Shown: positions 9,272 through 18,953 of the stretch, piece by piece
Layout: each line of letters starts with the position of its first letter
Position numbering within the stretch: the first letter of the stretch is position 1
Assembly (NCBI RefSeq): GCF_000742835.1
Contig: NZ_CP008941.1
Location: forward strand, 1,073,001-1,137,000
Source of the DNA: Candidatus Paracaedibacter acanthamoebae
GTDB lineage: Bacteria; Pseudomonadota; Alphaproteobacteria; Paracaedibacterales; Paracaedibacteraceae
DNA length: 64,000 nucleotides
Reading direction: 5' to 3'
Made by a program: the position numbers and the translations under genes
The notes under the pieces: model-generated
Database searches by the model: none
Told to the model about the DNA's origin: nothing
Seen by the model: only the letters and a program-made list of their open reading frames with translations

Positions 9272-10393
9272 TTACTCCGGTGACAAATTGTTATAACTAG
9301 TTTAAAAGGAATTAGATCCCCCTCCTTTAGAAGTAATATTATGGACAACAGAAATCTTACCCTCCAAGAGCTGAGCATATTGCGGCGAAAGATTGTTGAA
9401 GCCGTCGTTGTCAATAAAAACTCCCCAAAAGGTGTGGCTCAAATGTATGGTTTTACTGAAGCCACAGTAAGCCATTATGTCAGGGCTTATAAAAAAGAGG
9501 GAAATGCAGGCTTAATTTATAAGAAGAGAGGCCGCCGCTTACAAAGCTGTACGAAGCTTTGCCTTGAAAATGAAGAAAAAGTTCGGGAGGTCATTGAGCA
9601 TCATACGCCGGAGCAAGTTGGACTCGAATGCGTTCTTTGGACCCATAAGGCTGTTCGCCAGTACATTTGTGATACATATGGAATTACGTATTCAGTCAGA
9701 GGCATGGGAGATGTTTTAAAACGCCGTGGGTTTACGCCCCAAAAACCAATGAAAGTAGCAATACAACAAAATCCTCATTTGGTTCAGCATTGGCTTAAGG
9801 TCGCTTATCCAGCCATTCAAAAGAAAGTGGATCAAGAAGAAGCAGCCATATATTGGGCAGATGAAATGGGATTGAGGAGCACAGATCAACGAAGAAGGAC
9901 TTATGCTCGACGAGGTAAAACGCCTGTTATAAAAAAACAGGCTCTCGTTTTCGCTGTAATATGATTTCGGCCATTACCAATCAAGGAAGCATGAAATGGA
10001 TGGTCTTTGAAGAGTCATTTACTGTTGTCATCTTTCTTAATTTTCTGCGTCGTCTTATTTACAAATCTGATAAGAAGATATTTCTCATTGTCGACAATCA
10101 TAAGGTCCACCACGCCAAGGAAGTACAAGCCTGGCTAGAAAAGAACAAAGAAAAGATAACGATATTCTTTTTACCGCCTTATTGTCCTGAGATGAATCCT
10201 CAAGAGCTGGTTAATCAGGAAGTCAAAAGCCATGCAGGTAACTTCAAAATGATGACCTCCTTAAAAGATTTAACAATCAATCTGAGATATTACTTAACGC
10301 GTATTCAATTTAACCCCTGGAAAATTATGAATTACTTCAAAAAAGCATCAGTTGCCTATGCTGCTTAATTATGATATTTAATCATCGGAGTAA
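9272..10393 (+). mobile_element. IS630-family insertion sequence, complete
   Basis: Terminal inverted repeats TTACTCCGGTGACAAAT (left) and the matching CATCGGAGTAA (right) bound a 1,122 bp element. It is flanked by TA dinucleotides at 9270-9271 and 10394-10395, as expected for IS630/Tc1-mariner insertion. Confidence 0.85.
9341..10368 (+). CDS. IS630 transposase, two frames (probable -1 frameshift)
   Basis: The first frame (9341-9964, 207 residues) carries the helix-turn-helix and winged-helix part (MYGFTEATVSHYVRAYKKEG) and the first catalytic Asp in YWADEMGLR. The second frame (9961-10368, 135 residues) carries the second Asp (FLIVDNHKVHHAK) and the C-terminal Glu (FLPPYCPEMNPQE). The second frame already reads upstream of its ATG as TGSRFRCNMISA, which is the usual IS630 sequence. 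This places the frame change at the A7 run about 9932-9938 with a -1 shift. Some IS630 elements use such programmed frameshifting, so the element may be active. A simple indel mutation is the alternative. Confidence 0.85.
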
Positions 10394-10750
10394 TATATAC
10401 CAACGGTAAAAAGGCATCTCTGATAATATAAGAAGAAATATATTGATTAATAAATTTGAAAATTATTATAAATTTTCCGCTTTTATTTTAAATTATAAGG
10501 AAGGTGCTAGGGCTCTATTTAACTCCCACACTTGCTAAATAGTCGTTGTCGCGAAATGATTTTTGCGCTGTAGAGCTGATAATTTTGTAGTTTACGCTGT
10601 TAATACTTGATTAATTTTTTATGATATTATTTAACCCTTGAGTTTAAACACAGCAACTGTGTTTTTTAAGTGTGTACCTCTGTATGATAAAAATGCTGTT
10701 TTAGGGTAGCATTAAGAATGATCAGAAGCTTACGCATACGAGCTATTCTC
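10394..10750. other. Intergenic region between IS630 and IS256
   Basis: No gene is recognised. The region holds a strong terminator-like hairpin at 10647-10667. The remaining sequence is AT-rich and probably debris. Confidence 0.5.
10647..10667 (+). terminator. Rho-independent terminator
   Basis: A perfect 7-bp stem AACACAG/CTGTGTT with a CAA loop is followed by an uninterrupted T run. The orientation is plus strand. No intact plus-strand gene precedes it except the IS630 transposase, so its original gene may be lost. Confidence 0.65.
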
Positions 10751-10751
10751 A

Positions 10752-12123
10752 AAAGTTGGTGACGGCAGGATCAAGCGGCAATTTCTTCAGCAGCGGTAAC
10801 TTCACAACCATCTCGGAATTTGACACCTGAAATGAGTTTTGGCAACTGATTTTTACCATCCAAGCGTCGCCATGTTTTTTCCGCATCCTTAATTAGCTTA
10901 AAAACCATGATAAAGGCTGTCTCTCGTGACAGGCATCCTTTAGATCGTTTGGTGCGGTGCTTGACCGTTGCAAATGTACTTTCTATAGGATTTGTCGTGC
11001 GAATATGTTTCCAATGCTCGGCTGGAAAATCATAAAAACTCAGTAATTCTAGGTGATCTTTTTCCAAACAATGTGTTGCTTTGGGATATTTGGCTTGATA
11101 CTTTTCTATAAACACATTAAAAGCTTTGTTGGCTTCCTCTTTGCTTTCAGCCATCCAAATATTATGAAGATCAGCTTTAGCTTTACTTTGCAGAGCTTTT
11201 GGCATTTTATTCAGAATGTTAGCCGGTTTATGAACCCAACAGCGTTGGTGCCTGGTTGTCGGCCAAATCTTCCCTAAGGCTCCCCAAAACCCCATAGCAC
11301 CATCTCCAATGGCTAGTTTAGGAGGAATACAAAGACCTCGGGCCGTCAAATCTAAAAGAAGCTCAGACCAACTTTGGATGCTTTCCCGATAACCATCCGT
11401 AAAGCCAACAAGTTCTTTCTTTCCTTCAGGGGTTGCTCCAATCAGGACTAACATACATTGTTTTTCATGATCCATAGGGGCTTGGAAATAAACACCGTCA
11501 GCCCAAAGGTAAACATAATCTTTACTCTCTAAACGCCGTTTATCCCATAGGTCAAGGTCCTCCTTCCATTGGTGCCGTAAACGCAAAACTGTATCTGCTG
11601 AAAAACCAACGGCATCTTTGCCAAGCAAAACAGTCATCACTTGGGAAAAGTCTCCTGAGGATATGCCTTTGAGGTAAAGGTAAGGGATAGCGGCTTCAAC
11701 ACTTTTGCTGCGACGAACATAAGGGGGGAGCAACTGAGAAATAAAGCGAATCGGGGCATCAACCTTATGGGTTTGACGATCGCGGGAGCGCGGCATTTCA
11801 ACAGGTATAGCACCGATTCCAGTCACTATTTTCCTCACCGGCAGATGACCATGACGGACAATACGTTGACGACCATCCTCAAGTTTTTGATGGTTATGGC
11901 AATCGAGAAATGCAGCAAATTCAGCTTCAACGGCTTGTAGAATTAAGCCCTGAGCTCCTTGACGCAAGATTTCTGTAAGCTGATCTTTAAATTCTCCTGG
12001 TAATGCAAAATCAATGACATTATTCTTAGTCATGGTGTATCATTCCTTTCTTGTTAAAGGTTATGGCAGTTTGTTCACCGCCACATGATACACCAACTCT
12101 TATTTCTTCTCATCACCAACTTT
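10752..12123 (-). mobile_element. IS256-family insertion sequence
   Basis: Imperfect terminal inverted repeats AAAGTTGGTGAC (left, from 10752) and GTCATCACCAACTTT-like (right, to 12123) flank the transposase. No matching target duplication is seen, so the flanks may have been rearranged. Confidence 0.8.
10771..12033 (-). CDS. IS256 (Mutator-type) transposase
   Basis: The 420-residue DDE transposase is of typical length for IS256. It shows the N-terminal GAQGLILQAVEAEFAAFL helical segment, the first catalytic Asp in YLWADGVYF, the second in LAIGDGAMGFWGAL, the RCWVHKPANILNKMP block and the C-terminal TTNPIESTFATVKHRT with the catalytic Glu. The reading frame is intact, so the element is potentially active. 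The ATG at 12033 lies about 90 bp inside the right terminal repeat. Confidence 0.95.
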   Translation of the reverse strand: MTKNNVIDFALPGEFKDQLTEILRQGAQGLILQAVEAEFAAFLDCHNHQKLEDGRQRIVRHGHLPVRKIVTGIGAIPVEMPRSRDRQTHKVDAPIRFISQLLPPYVRRSKSVEAAIPYLYLKGISSGDFSQVMTVLLGKDAVGFSADTVLRLRHQWKEDLDLWDKRRLESKDYVYLWADGVYFQAPMDHEKQCMLVLIGATPEGKKELVGFTDGYRESIQSWSELLLDLTARGLCIPPKLAIGDGAMGFWGALGKIWPTTRHQRCWVHKPANILNKMPKALQSKAKADLHNIWMAESKEEANKAFNVFIEKYQAKYPKATHCLEKDHLELLSFYDFPAEHWKHIRTTNPIESTFATVKHRTKRSKGCLSRETAFIMVFKLIKDAEKTWRRLDGKNQLPKLISGVKFRDGCEVTAAEEIAA

Positions 12124-12464
12124 GGCGATTAACTCAAATCATGAAGCCTCTCACCTATATTAAAGCTTGCTAGATAGGGAAAACCTTCTGATTCAATATT
12201 TCACAAATTTATAAACACCTCTTAAGAACAGATATAGAGAGGGTTTGTTGCCCTTCTAAATTAAAGCGATAATATTTTTATACAATGATAGGGAATAGAA
12301 AGCCTATTAGCTCGGGGCTAAACACCTAAAATCTGATTCTATAAACTTATCCCTTCTTAGAAGGGTATTACCTAAGTTTCGTCTGATAGGCTGCTAAGAA
12401 AAATTATGTACGGTTAAAAGAGGCAATTATTCTTCAACGCTTTAGCAGTTAAGATTATTTATCC
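12124..12464. other. Stretch without recognised features
   Basis: I see no gene, RNA or clear hairpin here. It is AT-rich with many stops in all frames and lies between the IS256 element and a truncated gene. Confidence 0.4.
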
Positions 12465-12630
12465 TTAAGAATTAAGAGAACATAATTTTTTATAGGACTT
12501 ACTCATGGTGGAAGGAGGCGCTAATGTTTTTAACGACTGGCATACTGCATAGTTTCTAATATTTTTTTGGATAGAATTTAACTGTTCAGCAGTAAAATTT
12601 TTAAAATCAATAAGGGGCATATCTTTAACC
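12465..12630 (-). pseudogene. 3' end of an unidentified gene cut by an IS6 remnant
   Basis: About 55 codons remain open on the minus strand and end at 12465. They read with MPLIDFKNFTAEQLNSIQKN from a possible internal ATG at 12620. The upstream side is cut exactly at the IS6 end GGTTCCGTTGCAAAT at 12631. I do not recognise a family. It could be the tail of a longer gene or a short gene whose promoter was lost. Confidence 0.4.
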
Positions 12631-12703
12631 GGTTCCGTTGCAAATTTTTGAGGAGTTGGTAATTTAAGGAAAACCAAGCTTAGATATGAGACGTATGATG
12701 AAG
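12631..12703 (+). mobile_element. 73-bp left-end remnant of IS6 element
   Basis: The sequence from GGTTCCGTTGCAAAT through the first codons of the transposase equals the first 73 bp of the full IS6 copies in this window, in plus orientation. It stops where a complete inverted copy begins at 12704. Confidence 0.9.
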
Positions 12704-13537
12704 GGTTCCGTTGCAAATTTGGGATCAGGGCGAGCTAAGGCTGCAAGGTGGGATAACGTGGACGCAATTTAGGCGTAAACATTGAAAAGTCGATTGAAAA
12801 ACTGAACCTGATCTTGGAAGCTTTTTGTCAAATAAATTGTTTGCTCTTTAAGCATCATGGCCATGGCTTCAATCCCCTTGAGGGTTCGATTAGCAGTCTT
12901 AAACGATTGGAACCCTAACATAGGCCGGATACGGCGTTTGATGCGTCGATGATCCTGTTCGAGAATGTTGTTGAGATATTTGATTTGCCTATGTTTTATG
13001 CGCTGATCTAAGATGCCTTCCTTCTTTAATTCTCCTATAGCTGCAGGATAAGAAGAATGCTTATCAGTAGTAATAGATGAAGGCATATGTTTACATTGCT
13101 TCAGCATTTTCTTAAAGAATCGCTTAGCAGCTGCCAGATCCCGAGTATGAGCCAGCATAAAATCAACGGTACGCCCATATTTATCGACTGCTCTATAGAG
13201 GTACTTCCATTGGCCTTTAACTTTAATATAAGTTTCATCCACCCTTAAAGACCAAGCTGAAGGGCGAGCATACCAGCGTATTCTTTTCTCAAATTCGGGA
13301 GCGTAATGCTGAATCCATCGGTAAATTGTGGTATGGTCAACCTTTATACCTCTTTCACTGATCATTTCTGCTAATTGACGGTAACTAAGGGGATAACGTA
13401 AATACCAACGTAGGCATTGCAAGATAACTTCAGGCAGAAAATGGCGATATCTAAACTCTTTAGGCTTCATCATACGTCTCATATCTAAGCTTGGTTTTCC
13501 TTAAATTACCAACTCCTCAAAAATTTGCAACGGAACC
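12704..13537 (-). mobile_element. IS6-family element, complete copy A (834 bp)
   Basis: It is bounded by inverted repeats GGTTCCGTTGCAAATTT at both ends. It appears identical to the copies at 17788-18621 and 31700-32533. It sits head to head against a 73-bp fragment of the same element and lacks an 8-bp target duplication, which suggests adjacent deletion or inversion. Confidence 0.95.
12769..13482 (-). CDS. IS6-family transposase, copy A
   Basis: The 237-residue DDE transposase has the IS6 layout: HTH region (YRQLAEMISERGIKVDHTTI), first Asp in SLRVDETYIKVKGQW, second in SSITTDKHSSY and the Glu in NNILEQDHRRIKRR. The protein is identical to the two other complete copies here, which points to very recent transposition. 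IS6 elements move by a copy-in mechanism that forms cointegrates and creates adjacent deletions. Confidence 0.95.
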   Translation of the reverse strand: MRRMMKPKEFRYRHFLPEVILQCLRWYLRYPLSYRQLAEMISERGIKVDHTTIYRWIQHYAPEFEKRIRWYARPSAWSLRVDETYIKVKGQWKYLYRAVDKYGRTVDFMLAHTRDLAAAKRFFKKMLKQCKHMPSSITTDKHSSYPAAIGELKKEGILDQRIKHRQIKYLNNILEQDHRRIKRRIRPMLGFQSFKTANRTLKGIEAMAMMLKEQTIYLTKSFQDQVQFFNRLFNVYA

Positions 13538-13691
13538 CAAAAACCTATAATATCTAAAATTTCAATTAATTTCACTTTGCATTCTTAAGATAAAAACAAT
13601 GAAAATATCTAAATATAAAAAATTGTCTAGTGTAAGAGGTTAGGAATAGCGATTACTCTAAAACTAGTTTAATACAAAGGGCGGCCACACA

Positions 13692-15614
13692 ATGTTGGTA
13701 AAGAATAAAAATATGAGGCATATTTTATCAAGGGTTTTATATGTTTTAGTTATGGGCCTCTCATGCGTAAGGGGTTCGGATGAAGATTCATCCAATTCCC
13801 TTTCCTTACCAACCCAAATTACTGCTTGGTTCTGGTCGCTTGGGAATATGGTATCTGATTTTCTTTATACTGATCACCAGGAAGAGGGAATTGACCTCAA
13901 TATACCTCTTTCACTAACAGTAGAAAAAATTAGTCAGATTAGAAATTGGTCTGAATATTCTTTTGAAGCAGGGTGTTATATTGAATCTCTTGATATCAAA
14001 TATGTAGAGTTAAAAAATACTGCTGAGGCTACCCTTTATATAGAAAAATTTTTTAAACAAAACCCTTATATAAAGCACTTAAAAATAAAAGAGCTTAAGT
14101 CTCAATGGACTACCGTACTTTTGCACAATCTTTCTTCTTTAAAAAACTTAGAATCTTTAGAAATAAGCACTCATAGTATAGATCCTAAATTAATCGCAGT
14201 CTTTTCTTATAATAAAAAATTAACTTCATTATATTTAAATAATTGTAGAGGAAAAAGGAAAGCCTTACATGCGTTGACTCTTAACACCATTCTTAAATAT
14301 CTAGATCTAAAAGGTAGCCCGATTAATATTGAGGAAGCAAAAATACTAGCTTCACATAAAACTCTCACCTTTTTAAACTTAGAAGGTAGTAAAATAGGGA
14401 GCGAAGGTGCAGAATACTTTGCTCAAAGTACAGTTCTCACTTCTCTGAATTTAGCAGATAATTATATAAAAGATCAGGGAGCCAAAGTATTATCCTTCAA
14501 TAAAATCCTTAAAACTTTAAACTTAGAGCGTAACATGGTTGGGGATTCGGGAGCAGGAGATTTAGCTTCGAATACAACGCTTACAAGCTTAAATTTAGGA
14601 GGAAATTTTTTAAGTGATAGTGGGTTAAATGTTTTCTCTTTAAATACCACTCTTACTTCATTGGACTTAGATTCTAACAATATAAGGTTTATAGATGTCG
14701 ATAGGTTTCCTTTTAATACGACTCTTACCTTTTTAAACCTGTCTCGCAATAAAATAGGAGCTGAAGGGGCAAAATTGTTAGCTTCTAGTAATGCATTAAA
14801 GAGTCTGTATTTGTGGGGAAATAAGATAGAGGATGAAGGAGCTCGTTCTTTTTCCGAAAATATTACTCTTACTTTTTTAGACCTAAACGCTAACGATATA
14901 AATTTTAAAGGAGCTCAATGGTTATCTTTGAATACCACCCTTACTTCTTTAATCTTAAAAAATAATAAAGTAGGTGATCTGGGTGCTCGTACTTTAGCTC
15001 TCAATACAACACTTAGGCATTTAGATTTAAGTGATAGTAAAGTAACACAAGAAGGAGCTACTTGCTTTTCTGAGAATACAACACTTACCTTTTTAGATTT
15101 AAGCCGTAACCCCATAGGAAATTTAGGAGCACAAGGACTAGCCTTAAACACTACCCTCATTTCCTTAAATTTATGGAAATGTGATATAAGCAATAAAGGA
15201 GCGATAGCCTTGGCTCAAAATACAACACTTAAGTCATTAAATCTAAATAATAACAATGTAGATGATCAAGGTGCGGTACATTTGGCAAAAAATACAACGT
15301 TAACTTCCTTAGATTTGTGGGAGAATAACTTAAGCGCTAGGATTGCAAAACCTTTCTCTTTAAATATAGCACTTCAATCTTTGACCTTATGTAACAATTA
15401 TTTAGAAAATGAGGGCGCAAAAATACTAGCTCAAAATTCCACCCTTACAACCTTAAATTTATACGGTAATAATATAAGTGATGAAGGAGCAGAAGCTTTT
15501 ATCCAAAATAATACTCTTACTTCTCTAGATTTAAGGGGAAGAAAATTAGGAGAGACAGTTATTGAGGCTCTCCAAAAGAAGATAAATTTAAAAGAAATGA
15601 AATATGGATTTTAA
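13692..15614 (+). CDS. Secreted leucine-rich repeat protein (ribonuclease-inhibitor type)
   Basis: The 640-residue protein starts with a basic and hydrophobic signal-like segment (HILSRVLYVLVMGLSCVRG) after M1 or M8. Residues from about 190 to 630 form around sixteen tandem 24-28-residue LRRs with the pattern NTTLTSLNLxxNxIxDxGA, the ribonuclease-inhibitor type common in eukaryotic NLR-like proteins and in effectors of intracellular bacteria. No catalytic domain is seen. Two related LRR proteins lie at 49227 and 52985. It lies alone between IS elements. The likely role is binding a host protein after secretion; this is inferred from architecture only. Confidence 0.85.
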   Translation: MLVKNKNMRHILSRVLYVLVMGLSCVRGSDEDSSNSLSLPTQITAWFWSLGNMVSDFLYTDHQEEGIDLNIPLSLTVEKISQIRNWSEYSFEAGCYIESLDIKYVELKNTAEATLYIEKFFKQNPYIKHLKIKELKSQWTTVLLHNLSSLKNLESLEISTHSIDPKLIAVFSYNKKLTSLYLNNCRGKRKALHALTLNTILKYLDLKGSPINIEEAKILASHKTLTFLNLEGSKIGSEGAEYFAQSTVLTSLNLADNYIKDQGAKVLSFNKILKTLNLERNMVGDSGAGDLASNTTLTSLNLGGNFLSDSGLNVFSLNTTLTSLDLDSNNIRFIDVDRFPFNTTLTFLNLSRNKIGAEGAKLLASSNALKSLYLWGNKIEDEGARSFSENITLTFLDLNANDINFKGAQWLSLNTTLTSLILKNNKVGDLGARTLALNTTLRHLDLSDSKVTQEGATCFSENTTLTFLDLSRNPIGNLGAQGLALNTTLISLNLWKCDISNKGAIALAQNTTLKSLNLNNNNVDDQGAVHLAKNTTLTSLDLWENNLSARIAKPFSLNIALQSLTLCNNYLENEGAKILAQNSTLTTLNLYGNNISDEGAEAFIQNNTLTSLDLRGRKLGETVIEALQKKINLKEMKYGF

Positions 15615-15988
15615 CTGGCCCTGATGTTACCGTCCTAAATGTCAATAGATTGGGTGTCTTACGACTGTAAATTCTTAAGCATAGAATTGAAAATTCTCAT
15701 CAATCAACGTGGCAGCAAGAGTGAAAGATGTGCCGCTTCAAATAAAGCCAAACCTCAAATTGCAGTTAGTCGAGTAATCAGGCGGAGATTACTCTCAAAC
15801 TGTACTCAAACCTTATCTGCTCTATTGTATATTATTTAACATAATCTTTACTATAATATTAAAATATTTTTATAATGTTGCGCTTTACCTTACTTTTCTA
15901 GAAATCCACGAAGACTTATAAAATTTCTTTTCTAGGTATAATATTTATAGTAATTTGGAATTGTATATTCCAATTTTCAAGGTAACAA
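15615..15988. other. Intergenic region after the LRR gene
   Basis: No gene is supported. An open stretch of 66 codons exists at 15639 but has no recognisable content. The last part is very AT-rich and should contain the promoter of the downstream ATPase gene. Confidence 0.4.
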
Positions 15989-17122
15989 ATGGATAGATCG
16001 TTTTTTAATAACCAAATTGATTTTCAATTCAAAATCCATTCAGTATGTGGGCTATTGGGGCCACGACAAGTGGGTAAAACAACTTTGGCCAAGAAATATT
16101 CTCAGCACTATTCTAAAGTTCATTTTTTCGATTTGGAAAACCCTATAGATTTAGCACGTCTAGAAAACCCTATGCTAACCCTCACTAGTTTGCAAAGTGA
16201 TCTAATTATTATAGATGAAATTCAAAGACGGCCAGAACTATTCCCAATATTAAGAGTCCTCGTTGATGAAAAACCAAGAAAATTTTTGATTCTAGGGAGC
16301 GCTTCACGTGACTTACTACAGCAATCCTCTGAAACTTTAGCAGGTCGCATTGGATATATAGAACTTCCCCCTTTCTCCATCTCAGAAACTAAAGAAGAGA
16401 AAAAATTATGGTTACGAGGTGGATTTCCTCGTTCTTACTTAGCCTCCTCTGATGAACAAAGCTATGCATGGCGCCAATCATACATTACAACCTTTCTAGA
16501 AAGAGATATTCCAAACCTCGGATTTAATATTCCTCCCATATTAATGAGAAAGTTATGGATGATGTTAGCCCATTATCATGGTCAAATTCTTAATGCTTCA
16601 GAAATTGGAAAATCTCTAAGTATATCTCACCATACGGTTAAAAAATACCTCGATATATTATCAGGAACATTTATGATCCGACTCCTTACGCCTTGGTTCG
16701 AAAATATAAGCAAGCGCCAAGTTAAATCGCCTAAAATATATCTACGTGATAGTGGCTTATTACATGCCCTTTTTGGTATTCACACTGAAGATCAACTTCA
16801 AGTTTATCCAAAACTTGGCGCTTCATGGGAGGGTTTTGCTTTAGAAGAAATTATCAAGGAATATCATGCTTCCTCTGAAGAGTGTTATTTTTGGGCAACT
16901 CAAGCAGGAGCAGAGCTTGATTTGATGATAATAAAAGACGGAAAAAGGATAGGATTCGAATTTAAGCACACTGACTTTCCTAAAGTTACTCCTTCAATGC
17001 GTATTGCTTTGGAGACCTTAAAGCTGGATCATCTATATGTTATTTTTCCCTATGCGCATAGTAGTTTTCCTTTAGCAGATAAAATAACTGCAAGAGGGCT
17101 TAATTATGTTGAAGAACATTAA
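15989..17122 (+). CDS. AAA ATPase with DUF4143 domain
   Basis: The 377-residue protein has a Walker A GPRQVGKTTLAKKY (about residues 25-38), a Walker B LIIIDEIQRRPELF, sensor-like KFLILGSASRDLL, and the later LRGGFPRSYL, DIPNLG and AGAELDLMI segments typical of the ATP-binding DUF4143 family. The E-L-D and F-E-F-K elements in the last third resemble a PD-(D/E)XK nuclease-like fold. The biochemical role of this widespread family is not settled. The gene is intact, single, and starts at ATG 15989 after an AAGG site. It lies between an LRR gene and IS6 copies. Confidence 0.9.
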   Translation: MDRSFFNNQIDFQFKIHSVCGLLGPRQVGKTTLAKKYSQHYSKVHFFDLENPIDLARLENPMLTLTSLQSDLIIIDEIQRRPELFPILRVLVDEKPRKFLILGSASRDLLQQSSETLAGRIGYIELPPFSISETKEEKKLWLRGGFPRSYLASSDEQSYAWRQSYITTFLERDIPNLGFNIPPILMRKLWMMLAHYHGQILNASEIGKSLSISHHTVKKYLDILSGTFMIRLLTPWFENISKRQVKSPKIYLRDSGLLHALFGIHTEDQLQVYPKLGASWEGFALEEIIKEYHASSEECYFWATQAGAELDLMIIKDGKRIGFEFKHTDFPKVTPSMRIALETLKLDHLYVIFPYAHSSFPLADKITARGLNYVEEH

Positions 17123-17309
17123 TAGCCTTTTTAAGTTGTTTCAAAAATTGATAAGCTTGGAACTGCTCCTGAAGTTTGGTTTTGATGGAAAATGATGACG
17201 TGTATAAAGCAGGAATGCTACTTTTTGAAGAAGCCATAGCTTAATCATATAATATAAAGGCGGCTGGCAGGTATTTTATGTAAACGGTTTAGAAAAACCC
17301 TCTTGCTAG
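17123..17309. other. Short intergenic region before nested IS6 copies
   Basis: No gene is recognised in these 187 bases; they end at the IS6 terminal repeat at 17310. Confidence 0.4.
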
Positions 17310-17787
17310 GGTTCCGTTGCAAATTTTTGAGGAGTTGGTAATTTAAGGAAAACCAAGCTTAGATATGAGACGTATGATGAAGCCTAAAGAGTTTAGATAT
17401 CGCCATTTTCTGCCTGAAGTTATCTTGCAATGCCTACGTTGGTATTTACGTTATCCCCTTAGTTACCGTCAATTAGCAGAAATGATCAGTGAAAGAGGTA
17501 TAAAGGTTGACCATACCACAATTTACCGATGGATTCAGCATTACGCTCCCGAATTTGAGAAAAGAATACGCTGGTATGCTCGCCCTTCAGCTTGGTCTTT
17601 AAGGGTGGATGAAACTTATATTAAAGTTAAAGGCCAATGGAAGTACCTCTATAGAGCAGTCGATAAATATGGGCGTACCGTTGATTTTATGCTGGCTCAT
17701 ACTCGGGATCTGGCAGCTGCTAAGCGATTCTTTAAGAAAATGCTGAAGCAATGTAAACATATGCCTTCATCTATTACTACTGATAAG
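17310..17787 (+). mobile_element. IS6 copy B1, truncated
   Basis: The left 478 bp of the IS6 element are present and then abut the left end of a complete copy in the same orientation at 17788. The missing right part is not found beyond the second copy. Confidence 0.95.
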
Positions 17788-17808
17788 GGTTCCGTTGCAA
17801 ATTTTTGA
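17365..17808 (+). pseudogene. Truncated IS6 transposase (copy B1)
   Basis: The first 141 residues are identical to the full transposase through SSITTDK. The frame then runs into the next IS6 end and stops after GSVANF. The catalytic Glu and the C-terminus are missing, so the product is inactive. The junction lies just after the second catalytic Asp codon, which fits insertion of an IS6 copy into a sister copy with deletion of the rest. Confidence 0.95.
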
Positions 17809-18621
17809 GGAGTTGGTAATTTAAGGAAAACCAAGCTTAGATATGAGACGTATGATGAAGCCTAAAGAGTTTAGATATCGCCATTTTCTGCCTGAAGTTA
17901 TCTTGCAATGCCTACGTTGGTATTTACGTTATCCCCTTAGTTACCGTCAATTAGCAGAAATGATCAGTGAAAGAGGTATAAAGGTTGACCATACCACAAT
18001 TTACCGATGGATTCAGCATTACGCTCCCGAATTTGAGAAAAGAATACGCTGGTATGCTCGCCCTTCAGCTTGGTCTTTAAGGGTGGATGAAACTTATATT
18101 AAAGTTAAAGGCCAATGGAAGTACCTCTATAGAGCAGTCGATAAATATGGGCGTACCGTTGATTTTATGCTGGCTCATACTCGGGATCTGGCAGCTGCTA
18201 AGCGATTCTTTAAGAAAATGCTGAAGCAATGTAAACATATGCCTTCATCTATTACTACTGATAAGCATTCTTCTTATCCTGCAGCTATAGGAGAATTAAA
18301 GAAGGAAGGCATCTTAGATCAGCGCATAAAACATAGGCAAATCAAATATCTCAACAACATTCTCGAACAGGATCATCGACGCATCAAACGCCGTATCCGG
18401 CCTATGTTAGGGTTCCAATCGTTTAAGACTGCTAATCGAACCCTCAAGGGGATTGAAGCCATGGCCATGATGCTTAAAGAGCAAACAATTTATTTGACAA
18501 AAAGCTTCCAAGATCAGGTTCAGTTTTTCAATCGACTTTTCAATGTTTACGCCTAAATTGCGTCCACGTTATCCCACCTTGCAGCCTTAGCTCGCCCTGA
18601 TCCCAAATTTGCAACGGAACC
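17788..18621 (+). mobile_element. IS6-family element, complete copy B2 (834 bp)
   Basis: It is a full element with GGTTCCGTTGCAAATTT inverted repeats, directly following truncated copy B1. No 8-bp duplication is seen (CTGATAAG left, GCTTAATC right). Confidence 0.95.
17843..18556 (+). CDS. IS6-family transposase, copy B2
   Basis: The 237-residue protein is identical to copies A and C, with the complete DDE set (VDETY, TTDKHSSY, NILEQDH). The gene is intact and probably active. With copy C (inverted, 31700-32533) it bounds the segment that carries the NRPS accessory genes. Confidence 0.95.
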   Translation: MRRMMKPKEFRYRHFLPEVILQCLRWYLRYPLSYRQLAEMISERGIKVDHTTIYRWIQHYAPEFEKRIRWYARPSAWSLRVDETYIKVKGQWKYLYRAVDKYGRTVDFMLAHTRDLAAAKRFFKKMLKQCKHMPSSITTDKHSSYPAAIGELKKEGILDQRIKHRQIKYLNNILEQDHRRIKRRIRPMLGFQSFKTANRTLKGIEAMAMMLKEQTIYLTKSFQDQVQFFNRLFNVYA

Positions 18622-18782
18622 GCTTAATCTTCTTGATTCGTCTAAAAGTTGCGAAGGACATTCAGAGTCATGACAAAACAGGTAAAACCGACACTAGCAA
18701 AACCTGATATATCCGGAGGTCGTAGTTTGACCGAGAAGCCGAAGAGGAGCCAGTGTGCGGAACTTCATGAGGGCACGAGTCA

Positions 18783-18953
18783 ATTGATAAAATACTCAAT
18801 GAGATGCCGTATATACGAGAGCAATTTACCGATTTGTTTGATGAGAATAATTTCCTTCACAAAAAGGACGGAACCATATACGGATATATGACTGCAATAT
18901 TCTTTTTACGTCTGACAATTTTTATCTTGCAATACGGAGCGGTCCATATATGA
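18783..18953 (+). pseudogene. Coding-like remnant, unidentified
   Basis: One plus frame reads as a plausible protein tail containing ILNEMPYIREQFTDLFDEN and then KKDGTIYGYMTAIFFLRL, ending near 18953. There is no start, and the upstream sequence 18622-18782 does not give a long frame. I do not recognise the family. It sits between an IS6 copy and an IS110 remnant and is probably debris. Confidence 0.3.

Noticed and set aside
14474-15193. Minus-strand open frames antisense to LRR genes (also at 49208-50215 and 53047-53571)
   Set aside because: They are the mirror of the periodic LRR sequence and repeat with the same period, so they are shadows.
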